Positions 1 to 9,236 of a stretch of 41,879 nucleotides of DNA are shown piece after piece (within the stretch, counting starts at the first letter, position 1; every line of letters starts with the position of its first letter). Origin of the DNA: Promethearchaeota archaeon (GTDB taxonomy: Archaea; Asgardarchaeota; Lokiarchaeia; Sigyniarchaeales; SOKP01); the NCBI GenBank assembly GCA_019058295.1, contig JAHPZI010000016.1, positions 58,021-99,899 of the forward strand. The letters run 5' to 3'. The notes under the pieces are model-generated. The model had not been told where the DNA came from. It ran no database searches and saw nothing but the letters and a program-made list of their open reading frames with translations. A program made the position numbers and the translations under genes.

Positions 1-3000
1 TTCTTTGGCGGGTTTTTTAATTTTTTTCTCAGTGGGTTTTTTAACTTTTTTTTCCTTAGGTTTTTTAACTTTTTTTTCTGTAGGTTTTTTAACTTTTTTT
101 TCTGTAGGTTTTTTAACTTTTTTTTCCGCAGGTTTTTTAATTTCTTCTTTAAGTATTTTATCAGGTGAAATAGGTTTCTTTGTTGGTTTTGTTGGTTTTG
201 ACAAAGGCGGTACTATTAGCGCGTGTTCTTTAAATTTATCATTGAAACCCTCTTCACGACTAGTAATATCCACGCTCGGTGCTTCTTTCTTTTTCAATGT
301 TTTTCGATATTTTCGAACTTTTCTAACAGGTTTTGGATATCTTCCTACGTAATAGTAATAAAGGAAATAAGTAGCTAATGCGCCAATAGCTGCGGCAGCA
401 ACGATGAAAAGGATAAGCCAGAGTAAAAATTCGCCCTCTTCTCGTCTAGCAACCAAAGTAACTTTATAATCCTCAAATTGATAAAGACCACCCTCTTTGA
501 AAACTGTAATTTCTATTTTATGCGTTCCTTCCGGAACATCTTCTAAAAGTACTTCGTATATTCCATCATCAGTCTCATCAAGTTCTCCATCCCCAAATTC
601 CCAATCATACGAAACTTCTGCATCTTCAATTTTTCCTCCAAAATCTAAGTCGTTTAATTCTATTTCTAATGTGAAATCTTCACCAGGCTCAATTTCAAAC
701 TTACTCTCTCCTTCTGTTGTTGTTACGTCAGTATAAATTTTTCTTATTTTAAATCCTATATTCACTGTTAAAGGTTCATAATTATTTTTTGAAGCATCGA
801 TTGTTAAAGTTTTTGTTCCAAAACCAAGCAAACCTGTGTTAATTACAGTTGAATACTGACTGTTAACAACATCTTCCGGTAAAGGTTCACTTAAACCCTC
901 ACCACTTAATCTCACCGTTGCATCAGAGATATGATTTCTACTTGTATCATTATATTTAAAATCAACTGCTATTTTGGTTGTAATCGGAATGTCATCAAGA
1001 AAAGGACTATCTGTTTTATTAACTCTATCTAACCATAGTTCGTAGGTAGTCTTTCTTTCTGTAATTTCGACAAGAAAACTAATAGTTTGAGGGTTGTACC
1101 CGCTTTTATTGGCAAATATAGTTAATGTATCAATCCCCGAACCTAAAATTGTAGCATTTATTATAATATCATATTGATTATTTTTCTCTATTAACTTATC
1201 GATTCCCAATAAAGTAACATTAGCCTTACTAAGATGATTTCCCTGAGAATCCTCATATTTTATTGATATATTAATATCGTCCAAAACTTCAGTATAGTAT
1301 ATCTCATCTGGGTCAAAATCCGTACCATTCACCTTTAATTTTAAAGTCGAAGCTAATTGACCTACAACTATACTAACTGGAATAGATTTACTCTCATATC
1401 TAAACTTCTTTATGGTTATAATTAATGTATGCAATTGATTTGTAGCATAATTTTTTGGATTGCCAGTTAGATTATATCTCCCCTCCGAAATTCTATATAT
1501 AGTATAATTATCCCAATTCGAAGATATATCAGTAGTATTAATACCTTTTTGAGGAAAATTCAATTCTCTGTAGTTAAACTGAACTGAAAAATTTTGATTA
1601 ACTGGAGTAGGGATATAATCATTGTCTACAGTTAAAACTGTCTGTTTGGTAACATCAATCGTTATATTTATCACTTTATTAGTATAAAATGTTGAGTTAG
1701 CATATATTGTAAGGGTATTATTTCCTGCAAGAGCTTTTCTAGTATCATATTCGTATAAATAAACACCTGGACTTTTCTCAAGGAAAGTCAGAATATCATT
1801 AGTTGAATTTTTTGTGTATACAAGCGCATTTTCTATAGCTGTGTTATCTTCTTTATCTGTATATTCCACTTCTATATTAATAATACCATAATCAATAATA
1901 TTTTCAATATAATAATTACCATCTTCTGGCTTAAGAACCGAATCATGTATTACAGTAAATTCTTTAGATATAACTCCGGATTCATTCAATCCATATATAG
2001 AATATGAATTATTCCATGTAACTATTGCCTCATACTTTCCTGCTTTATAATCTGAACCTGATATATATGGTATTCTAAAGGAGCTAAATTTAACGATTCC
2101 GTTACTATCAAGTTTTACTGATTGAATTTGATCTGTCCAAATTGTACCGTTTGGAAATCTTATATAGAGATGAGCATAAGTCTCATCAATGTAATTTTGT
2201 ATTATTGAAGATTTCGTTATTTTTGCTGTTATATTAAGATAATCTCCACTTAATAATGTAGAATTAAGCTCCCAGATTCCAGTCACATTATTATATATAT
2301 TTAAATCCTCACAATAATTAGGTGAAATTCCTTTAATATTCCAGAAGCCGCTTGGAGAACTTGTTATATCTTTAACAGGAATTTCTAAAAGACCTGGAGT
2401 TGAATTGTCGCATTGGTCTAAAATATTAATTGCTGGTTCCTGATTACTCGAAACCCATGTGATATTCACATCTTTAGGAAATCTAAGACTCATGTTTGTC
2501 TCTTCATATTGATCTAGTACAGTTATCTGCCCATAAGTTTCCCAATTTACTGCACTATTATTCTCTACATTGAACTTAGTTCCAATAGAATCAAAATTTT
2601 TTTCATAATACGAATATTGATTAAATTTTCTTGTAAAAATATTCAAGTCTGTTTTTAATTCTACGTCATAATTACCAAGTGTCCAAACCTTATCGCAACT
2701 GAAATTAGCGGACATATCAATATTTTGATTAGGGTCATACCAATCTCCCTCTATGCCTATGCTTCCCTTACCCCAATCGACATCTTTTACGTTTGTACCA
2801 TTAACTTTTAAGCCAATTTGTTCTGGTTTTGCTTCTGCATTCAAAATTAACGATACATTATCAATTAAAACCTGCTGAATATCCCCGTAATCGGCATAAG
2901 TTTGAGAATCACCAATTCTTATTAATTTTACTGATAATTCTATCGTATTACCATCTAATGGATCTGGAAATACATTAGGATCGTCTAGCCATTTAGTTAA

Positions 3001-3897
3001 TGGATATTGGATATAAGCCCAACCTCCGTTGCCTACATCTTCTAGTTCTACTAGACTGTTAGCATCAATTACAACATCATTCAGTAAAATTTGTACATCC
3101 CAATGGGTTCCGAAATAGCCAGTTCCTGAACCACTAGGATTATATTGTGTTTCAGGATATAACGCAACGTATAATTCGCCATATTTTATATTTCCACGAG
3201 GAATATTGAGTGTTGTATTCCAACTACAAAAATCTCCTTGATCATAATAGGTATTACCGCCACCGCGACCTCGCATTCTTAACTCTAAAGTATCGTTGCC
3301 TTTAACTGGAAGATAATCTGCGTCATAATAATTACCGGACATATCATTATTATTTCCTGGGTCGCGTTCACTGAAAGTCCAATTTTGAACATAACTACTA
3401 TCATCATCTGTCAATCCAGCACCATTGGGGGATTCTTGATTAGAAAAATTTCCACAATGGAAAGTTCCATTAACCCAATTTCTTGTCTCATATAAATCCT
3501 TTATAGTAGCATTAAATTGATATCCTGTCCAACCTTTTCCTAGAGGTACTGATGCCGTATCATCATAGGAATCACTCGTAAAATCTACTGGTAAGTCATA
3601 TTCCGTTCGATTAGTCCAATGACTTACATTCCAACTGCTCCCTATTCCGCTTAATATATTATCATTATCGATGGGTGGATCAATTCCATTATTATTTAGT
3701 GAGTCATTGTATAAAATATTGTCTTTATCGTTAAGATCTGAATCAATTTCTTTAATAGCATTAAAACTAGCGAAATTAAATAATAAAGAAATTAAAATGA
3801 TAAATAAGATAATAAACCTATTAATTTTAATAGGTTTTAAACGTCTAAACGTTGCACCTTTACGCTTAAATTTATTGTATCTTCTTTTATTTAACAT
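1..3897 (-). CDS. Giant surface-anchored Ig-like/beta-sandwich protein, C-terminus beyond window edge
   Basis: The reading frame is open from an ATG at 3897 to the first base of the window with no stop, giving 1,299 codons, so the C-terminus lies outside. A hydrophobic segment near residues 27-48 acts as signal or anchor. An ectodomain of about 1,100 residues follows, rich in Asn-X-Ser/Thr sequons and predicted beta strands, starting with a domain containing the motif SSWNVSHW. A membrane span lies near residues 1158-1182, then a basic tail (PKPVRKVRKYRK) that runs into Lys-Pro repeats. It is a clear paralogue of the next gene upstream, which ends 22 bp before this start, so the two are probably co-transcribed. 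The likely role is cell-surface adhesion or envelope structure, with the Lys-rich tail inside. I recognise no enzyme motif, so the function is inferred from architecture only. Confidence 0.88.
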   Translation of the reverse strand, partial: MLNKRRYNKFKRKGATFRRLKPIKINRFIILFIILISLLFNFASFNAIKEIDSDLNDKDNILYNDSLNNNGIDPPIDNDNILSGIGSSWNVSHWTNRTEYDLPVDFTSDSYDDTASVPLGKGWTGYQFNATIKDLYETRNWVNGTFHCGNFSNQESPNGAGLTDDDSSYVQNWTFSERDPGNNNDMSGNYYDADYLPVKGNDTLELRMRGRGGGNTYYDQGDFCSWNTTLNIPRGNIKYGELYVALYPETQYNPSGSGTGYFGTHWDVQILLNDVVIDANSLVELEDVGNGGWAYIQYPLTKWLDDPNVFPDPLDGNTIELSVKLIRIGDSQTYADYGDIQQVLIDNVSLILNAEAKPEQIGLKVNGTNVKDVDWGKGSIGIEGDWYDPNQNIDMSANFSCDKVWTLGNYDVELKTDLNIFTRKFNQYSYYEKNFDSIGTKFNVENNSAVNWETYGQITVLDQYEETNMSLRFPKDVNITWVSSNQEPAINILDQCDNSTPGLLEIPVKDITSSPSGFWNIKGISPNYCEDLNIYNNVTGIWELNSTLLSGDYLNITAKITKSSIIQNYIDETYAHLYIRFPNGTIWTDQIQSVKLDSNGIVKFSSFRIPYISGSDYKAGKYEAIVTWNNSYSIYGLNESGVISKEFTVIHDSVLKPEDGNYYIENIIDYGIINIEVEYTDKEDNTAIENALVYTKNSTNDILTFLEKSPGVYLYEYDTRKALAGNNTLTIYANSTFYTNKVINITIDVTKQTVLTVDNDYIPTPVNQNFSVQFNYRELNFPQKGINTTDISSNWDNYTIYRISEGRYNLTGNPKNYATNQLHTLIITIKKFRYESKSIPVSIVVGQLASTLKLKVNGTDFDPDEIYYTEVLDDINISIKYEDSQGNHLSKANVTLLGIDKLIEKNNQYDIIINATILGSGIDTLTIFANKSGYNPQTISFLVEITERKTTYELWLDRVNKTDSPFLDDIPITTKIAVDFKYNDTSRNHISDATVRLSGEGLSEPLPEDVVNSQYSTVINTGLLGFGTKTLTIDASKNNYEPLTVNIGFKIRKIYTDVTTTEGESKFEIEPGEDFTLEIELNDLDFGGKIEDAEVSYDWEFGDGELDETDDGIYEVLLEDVPEGTHKIEITVFKEGGLYQFEDYKVTLVARREEGEFLLWLILFIVAAAAIGALATYFLYYYYVGRYPKPVRKVRKYRKTLKKKEAPSVDITSREEGFNDKFKEHALIVPPLSKPTKPTKKPISPDKILKEEIKKPAEKKVKKPTEKKVKKPTEKKVKKPKEKKVKKPTEKKIKKPAKE
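8..143 (-). repeat. 24-bp tandem repeat encoding Lys-Pro octads in the surface-protein tail
   Basis: A 24-bp unit is repeated about five and a half times. Read on the minus strand it encodes EKKVKKPT and close variants (EKKVKKPA, EKKVKKPK, EKKIKKPA). The repeats lie in the predicted cytoplasmic tail after the C-terminal membrane span and stay in frame, so expansion or contraction would change tail length without a frameshift. On the plus strand the tract reads as T-runs separated by short GC-containing spacers. Confidence 0.9.
1979..2327. repeat. 349-bp identical block shared with 5829-6177 (copy 1)
   Basis: Every base of this block matches 5829-6177 at a fixed offset of 3,850. The first mismatches outside it are at 1978 and 2328, and similarity then drops to that of diverged paralogues. 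It encodes roughly residues 523-640 of the left surface protein, in the same reading frame as in the right one. A sharply bounded identical island within diverged homologues points to recent gene conversion. Confidence 0.95.
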
Positions 3898-3919
3898 ATC
3901 TTTTTGTTTTTTCTTACAG

Positions 3920-6900
3920 TTATTTTTTTGTTTTTTCTTTAAGTTGTTTTTTTGGTTTTTCTTTCGATTTTTCGATTGTGGATTTAAGTTTTTTTTCTGT
4001 AGCAATCGGAAGAATTGGTTTTTCGAGAGCTTTAAGTTTTGGGATACTTTTCGTTTTATCTGAAAATGTTTGACTAAAAGCCTTATCTCTGCTCAAGATA
4101 TCTGTTTTCGGAGCGCTTCTCTTCTTTAAGGTTTTTCGGTATTTTCGGACTTTTCTTACTGGTTTTGGATATTTGAAATATAATTGATAGGCAATAATAT
4201 ATGTTGCAAGCGCAGCTCCAATTAAACCAGCAATGATAAATAATATAAGCCAGAATAATGGTTCCTCTGGCTCTCCAGAAGCATCTAAAGTTATTTCGAT
4301 CTCAATAAAATTATATTTTCCAGTTAAATCAGTAACTGATATAGTGATAGTGTATGACCCTTCTGGCACTTCCTTTAATTTAGCTTCATATAATCCATCA
4401 GGAGTTTCATCAAAATCACCATCTTTTAATTTCCAATCATATTGAACAATCATTCCTCGAATACGAATGTTATTATCAAGATCAAATAATTCTATTTCTA
4501 ATTTAGCATCTTCTCCAGGATCAATCTCAATAGTATCATCATCAATTAATATTTGCGTTTTTATTTTTCTGACTACAATTCTGAGATTTTCATCTTGAGA
4601 TTCAAAATTAGTTTTTTCCGCAGTAAGATGAATAATATAAACTCCGATACCTAAATCTTTAGTATCTAGCGTATATTCATAATAATTAGAGGTTTCAGTT
4701 AAATTCGCTGAATAATCCCCCAAAAGTTTCAACATACTGCCACCTAAATGGATACCATTTGTTGTCGTGTAATTTACAGTAATATGTATAATTGAGTCAA
4801 TCCAAATCTCATATGATAGATCTTTTGTTATATTCACGCCATTTGCAAATATTTCCATCATTGTCTGATTTTCACTGATCTGGACAATAAAAGGAATATT
4901 ATTTGCCCTATAATTAATACTTTCGGCATAAACATTCAATAAATCTATTCCTTCTGCTAAATCACTCACATTTACTATTGCAGTATAGTGTTTGTATTGT
5001 GATTTATACGTTAAATTCGCTTCAAATCCTTGTGTTCCTTTTACGGTTACATTTGCTCCTAAAATACTATTATCGTTGATATCTTTGTAAACTGCAGTAA
5101 TATTAATTTTTTGCCAAGCTTCAACTGAATAAACATCATTAGGATTAAATTTTGTACTATTTACATAAAGTACCATCTTAGAATCCAATTCAGTTATAAG
5201 AAATGGTATTTGTGATGATGTCTGAGCTTCAAATTTATAGACATTCACAGTAAAATTAAAGGTGTGATATACATTTGGAGTATAGCCCGTTGAGTTGCAT
5301 GTAAAATTATAACTATTGTCTGGATTTTTAATAATTTGATATTGACCTGTAAATGAAGTTGATACTTCTTTATCGAAGTCAGTAATTATAATCTCATTTG
5401 AAGGATTGTTTTTCCTTGTATAATTAAACCTGATAGTAAAATTTTGCTCAAATTGAACGAAATCTCCAAGGGAATCTACAATAAGAAGTGTTTCTTCAAT
5501 TACATCTACAGTTATATTAATTTGTTTATTAATATAGGAAGTTGAATTGGCAAAAACTCTTAAAGTTACATTGCCCGTAACGTATTGACTAGCGTCAAAT
5601 ATAAGTAAATACAACCCTGGACTAGATTCGCTAAAATCTAATTTTAAAGCTGAAGGATCTAGAGCATAAACTTTGGCATTTCTTATATTACTATCATCTA
5701 TTTTGTCCTTAAACCTGACTTTTATATTTATCACTGTATTATTAATAACATTCTCAATAAAATAGATACCATCTTCAGGTTGTAAAATGGATTCATGTAT
5801 TATGGTAAATTCTTTAGATATAACTCCAGATTCATTCAATCCATATATAGAATATGAATTATTCCATGTAACTATTGCCTCATACTTTCCTGCTTTATAA
5901 TCTGAACCTGATATATATGGTATTCTAAAGGAGCTAAATTTAACGATTCCGTTACTATCAAGTTTTACTGATTGAATTTGATCTGTCCAAATTGTACCGT
6001 TTGGAAATCTTATATAGAGATGAGCATAAGTCTCATCAATGTAATTTTGTATTATTGAAGATTTCGTTATTTTTGCTGTTATATTAAGATAATCTCCACT
6101 TAATAATGTAGAATTAAGCTCCCAGATTCCAGTCACATTATTATATATATTTAAATCCTCACAATAATTAGGTGAAACTCCTTTAAAAAGCCAATAACCA
6201 CTCGGTAAACTAGTTATATTCTTAACGGGAATTTCTAAAAGACCTGGAGTTGAGTTGTCGCATTTGTTTAAAATATTAATTGCTGGCTCTTGATTACTTG
6301 AAACCCATGTGATATTCACATCTTTAGGAAATTGAAGACTCATGTTTGTCTCTTCATAATTATCTAATAAACTTATGTGCCCATTTGTTTCCCAATTTAT
6401 TATACTATTATTTTTTACCTCGAAATAAGTTCCAACTGAATTGAGGTCCTGTTCGTAATACGAGCCCTGGTTAAATCCCCTCGTAAAAAGACTTAAGTCC
6501 GTTTTTAATTCTACGTCATAATCACCAAGTGGCCAAACCTTATCGCAATTGAAATTAGCTGACACATCAGTATTTTGATTAGGGTTATTCCAACTACCCT
6601 CCACACCCACTCTTCCCTTACTCCAATCGATATCTTCTACATCTGTACCATTGAGTTTTAAGCCGATTTGTTCTGGTTTTACTTCCGTTTTCAGTTCTAA
6701 TGAAACATTATCAATAAAAATTTGCTGAAAATCCCCGTAGTCGGCATAAGCAAGTGTTGCCCCAAGTCTTATCAATCTTAAAGTAAGATTTATTTTATTT
6801 CCTTCTATTGGATCTGGAAATATAAGAGGATCATCTAACCACTTAGTTAATGGATATTGATAATTGACCCATCCTCCATTACCCAAATTTTCTAATTCTA

Positions 6901-7708
6901 TAAGATTTTTTGCGTCAATTAAAACATCATTCATTCTAATTTGAAAAAGCCAATGACTTCCATAATCACCATTTCCTAAAGTTGCTTCATCATGGTACTG
7001 CGACCACGGGTACACAGCAATACTTATTTCTCCATCAATCACATTACCCCTTGGTATAGTTATGTTTGTATTCCACCAACAGGCATCTAAACGATCATAT
7101 CCATCATTATCTCCATTCATCCTTAATTCAAGAACATCATAACCAGGAACTAAAGTATTACCACTATCGAAATAATTTCCAGACATAGCATTTTCATAAG
7201 GAGGGTCACCTCCTCCACTAATATCTCTATACCCAAAGGTCCAATTTTGAAGATAATCACTGTCATCCTCAGGGCAACTGCTATCTCCATCATCATTTCC
7301 GGCATTGAAAGTCCCATTGACCCAATTTCTTGTCTCATATAATTCTTTTATAGTAGCATTTAATTGATACCCTTCCCAACCCTGTTTTAAAGGAATAGAT
7401 TGAGAGTCATCATAGGAACTGCTAGTAAACTCTACTGGTAAGTTATTATCTGTTCGATTAGCCCAATGACTTACATTCCAAGGAGCACCTATTCCACTAT
7501 AACTACTATCAGAAGATAAATCTTGTTTCTTTAGATCATTGTCCTGGAAATCATTTCTAATATAATCGTTTTCATTATCATTGTCATTATCATTAATGTA
7601 AGAATTGTCATTAAAAATTAGATTTGATAAAAAAACATTCGCTAATAAAAAGAATAATAACAAACCAGCGAATAATATCCTCTTTTTGCGAATATTTTTA
7701 GATTTCAT
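3920..7708 (-). CDS. Giant surface-anchored Ig-like/beta-sandwich protein (1,262 aa), paralogue of the left-edge gene
   Basis: The protein opens with a basic N-terminus and a hydrophobic signal or anchor (about residues 9-31), then an Asn/Asp-rich linker to about residue 65. A beta-rich domain beginning APWNVSHWANRT spans to about residue 340. Many Ig-like or cadherin-like strand repeats with dense N-glycosylation sequons follow. A membrane span lies near residues 1150-1176, then an 86-residue tail very rich in Lys. The layout predicts a single large extracellular module with a short basic cytoplasmic tail, as in archaeal envelope or adhesion proteins. It is homologous end to end with the gene starting at 3897 and lies just upstream of it on the same strand. 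Residues 511-627 are encoded by DNA identical to the paralogue. No catalytic motif is seen, so ligand and function are unknown. Confidence 0.93.
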   Translation of the reverse strand: MKSKNIRKKRILFAGLLLFFLLANVFLSNLIFNDNSYINDNDNDNENDYIRNDFQDNDLKKQDLSSDSSYSGIGAPWNVSHWANRTDNNLPVEFTSSSYDDSQSIPLKQGWEGYQLNATIKELYETRNWVNGTFNAGNDDGDSSCPEDDSDYLQNWTFGYRDISGGGDPPYENAMSGNYFDSGNTLVPGYDVLELRMNGDNDGYDRLDACWWNTNITIPRGNVIDGEISIAVYPWSQYHDEATLGNGDYGSHWLFQIRMNDVLIDAKNLIELENLGNGGWVNYQYPLTKWLDDPLIFPDPIEGNKINLTLRLIRLGATLAYADYGDFQQIFIDNVSLELKTEVKPEQIGLKLNGTDVEDIDWSKGRVGVEGSWNNPNQNTDVSANFNCDKVWPLGDYDVELKTDLSLFTRGFNQGSYYEQDLNSVGTYFEVKNNSIINWETNGHISLLDNYEETNMSLQFPKDVNITWVSSNQEPAINILNKCDNSTPGLLEIPVKNITSLPSGYWLFKGVSPNYCEDLNIYNNVTGIWELNSTLLSGDYLNITAKITKSSIIQNYIDETYAHLYIRFPNGTIWTDQIQSVKLDSNGIVKFSSFRIPYISGSDYKAGKYEAIVTWNNSYSIYGLNESGVISKEFTIIHESILQPEDGIYFIENVINNTVINIKVRFKDKIDDSNIRNAKVYALDPSALKLDFSESSPGLYLLIFDASQYVTGNVTLRVFANSTSYINKQINITVDVIEETLLIVDSLGDFVQFEQNFTIRFNYTRKNNPSNEIIITDFDKEVSTSFTGQYQIIKNPDNSYNFTCNSTGYTPNVYHTFNFTVNVYKFEAQTSSQIPFLITELDSKMVLYVNSTKFNPNDVYSVEAWQKINITAVYKDINDNSILGANVTVKGTQGFEANLTYKSQYKHYTAIVNVSDLAEGIDLLNVYAESINYRANNIPFIVQISENQTMMEIFANGVNITKDLSYEIWIDSIIHITVNYTTTNGIHLGGSMLKLLGDYSANLTETSNYYEYTLDTKDLGIGVYIIHLTAEKTNFESQDENLRIVVRKIKTQILIDDDTIEIDPGEDAKLEIELFDLDNNIRIRGMIVQYDWKLKDGDFDETPDGLYEAKLKEVPEGSYTITISVTDLTGKYNFIEIEITLDASGEPEEPLFWLILFIIAGLIGAALATYIIAYQLYFKYPKPVRKVRKYRKTLKKRSAPKTDILSRDKAFSQTFSDKTKSIPKLKALEKPILPIATEKKLKSTIEKSKEKPKKQLKEKTKK
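5829..6177. repeat. 349-bp identical block shared with 1979-2327 (copy 2)
   Basis: Second copy of the identical segment, inside the 1,262-residue surface protein. The flanking bases 5828 and 6178 differ from the other copy. Confidence 0.95.
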
Positions 7709-7720
7709 AAATTATTTTTA

Positions 7721-7743
7721 CACCTAGATCAAGGTGAATCTAG
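7721..7743 (-). promoter_or_regulatory. Two mutually exclusive small hairpins covering the ribosome-binding site of the surface-protein gene
   Basis: On the minus strand this 23-nt stretch lies 12 nt before the ATG at 7708. CTAGAT (7743-7738) can pair with ATCTAG (7729-7724). Alternatively CACCT (7736-7732) can pair with AGGTG (7725-7721), which is the only Shine-Dalgarno-like sequence here. The two stems overlap, so only one can form at a time, and the second would hide the ribosome-binding site. A TATA-like AT stretch near 7757-7770 would place the transcript start close to the left arm. The pairing is seen directly; regulation is inference. Confidence 0.4.
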
Positions 7744-7920
7744 ATATTAATGAGATTAATTTAATTTAAAATGTTATAGTTTAAAAATATTATATTATAG
7801 TTTATAAAATTTTATGAGTTTAATATACTATTTAGTGATAAATTATTTTAAAGTAAAAAATAATTATTATTATATTAATCATAATACAAATGCTATAAAA
7901 AAAATAAGGCGATTATAAAA

Positions 7921-9201
7921 TTGATCCAAGGTATATTAACATTTCAATTTGTTTTAAATACAACTGAAGGTGGGGAAATTTCCCCCGAATTCCGACCAAT
8001 ACAAATTGTTTTTAAAGAAGGAGAGGATCGTTTTACAAAAGATAATTTTGCCGATTTAATTATTGAGAACGATCTTTTTGCTACTTTTTATCAGCATACA
8101 ACTGGAATTTACAAACTTGAATCAGGGGTTAGTAATTTTTATACTGGGCGCCTAAAAGAAACTCCTTATCAAGCTTTTTCTTATTTTCGACAAGAAAATG
8201 ATGGTTCACAATTTATTACAATTGCAATTTTTGAATTAGACGATGAGATCGAGCTATTTGAGGATATAATTAAAGATTTAGCAACCAGATTGGATGTTAT
8301 CTTCCAGACACTCATAAGAGCTCAAAATGCAAAACAAATCTCTCAAATTTCTAATGTGAATATCAGGCTGGCTAACGAACTCAAATTCACCATCTTTCAA
8401 ATTGAAAGATTAAGTAGATTAGACAAACTTCAGAAAGTTGCTTTAATATATAATAGTCCTGAGCGATTAAAAATGTTAGAAATTTTACGCGAAAGGCCAA
8501 TTTTAAAAGAAGAACTGAAAAGTTCTATTGAAAAAATAAAGCCTACTATAAACATTGATATACTTCTTAGACCGTTTTTAGAATTAAATCTAGTTCGGCG
8601 TGATTGGAGCAAAGGGGAAAAAGATAAAAAAACTGGTATAATTACAAATCAAGGCGAATTTTTATTTTTAGTAAAAGATCTTGTATTAGCACGCATTCCA
8701 AGTGCATATTTATTTAATCATTTAAAAGAATCGAAAAGCGAATTATTTGAATTATATAGAGAAAAGGTAAATGAATTCTTTTCAAAATACGATCCGCTAA
8801 AAGAACCTATTGAAGAAACAAGAAAATTAGCTTCAATACTTTTGAATCCGGATATATACGATTTTTTTGCCCTTCTGCGCTCTAATTACTATCCTTTGGA
8901 TAAAATTCCTAAAGTTTTCTCAGATTTTGCTGTGACAGATATTCTTTTAGATAATTTAAAGAAATTAAATATCATAACTGAGATACCTCTAAAAGAAAAA
9001 ATAGAAGGAGAAGAACAAGAACGAAAATGGATAGCATTATTAACAGATATAGAGCCATTAGTAATATTTCCGGAATACATTCTTCCGTATATTCGAAATT
9101 CTTTTAAAACTCCCGAAGAAGAAATACGAATATCCTATGAAATAGCTAAGAAAGCATATGATCTTTTAGAAACTACATATCCAGAGAAAATTGAATTTTA
9201 A
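7921..9201 (+). CDS. Longin-like N-terminal domain with two winged-helix regions, putative regulator
   Basis: Predicted 426-residue soluble protein starting at TTG. AAGGCG lies 8-13 nt upstream, and no in-frame ATG precedes the first beta strand (IQGILTFQF). Residues 1-135 have the strand/helix order of longin or roadblock-type folds, ending in an acidic strand and helix. Residues 165-235 and 295-385 look like winged-helix domains, with a typical wing in TGIITNQGEFLF. There is no P-loop and no membrane span. It lies 35 bp upstream of the TrmB-like giant on the same strand, so the two may act together. The fold call comes from pattern only. A role as a small-GTPase-linked or DNA-binding regulator is inference. 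Confidence 0.8.
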   Translation: MIQGILTFQFVLNTTEGGEISPEFRPIQIVFKEGEDRFTKDNFADLIIENDLFATFYQHTTGIYKLESGVSNFYTGRLKETPYQAFSYFRQENDGSQFITIAIFELDDEIELFEDIIKDLATRLDVIFQTLIRAQNAKQISQISNVNIRLANELKFTIFQIERLSRLDKLQKVALIYNSPERLKMLEILRERPILKEELKSSIEKIKPTINIDILLRPFLELNLVRRDWSKGEKDKKTGIITNQGEFLFLVKDLVLARIPSAYLFNHLKESKSELFELYREKVNEFFSKYDPLKEPIEETRKLASILLNPDIYDFFALLRSNYYPLDKIPKVFSDFAVTDILLDNLKKLNIITEIPLKEKIEGEEQERKWIALLTDIEPLVIFPEYILPYIRNSFKTPEEEIRISYEIAKKAYDLLETTYPEKIEF

Positions 9202-9236
9202 AATAGATTGAACCATAAAAGAGTTGAGTTTAAAAG

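Noticed and set aside
8..143. Short regularly spaced repeats that could suggest a CRISPR array
   Set aside because: The units are directly tandem with no unique spacers, have a period of 24 bp, and encode in-frame octads of a protein tail.
5..352. Plus-strand open frame with repeated Phe/Gly octads
   Set aside because: It is the reverse complement of the Lys-Pro repeat tail of the minus-strand surface protein. The minus-strand frame is the one homologous to the neighbouring gene.
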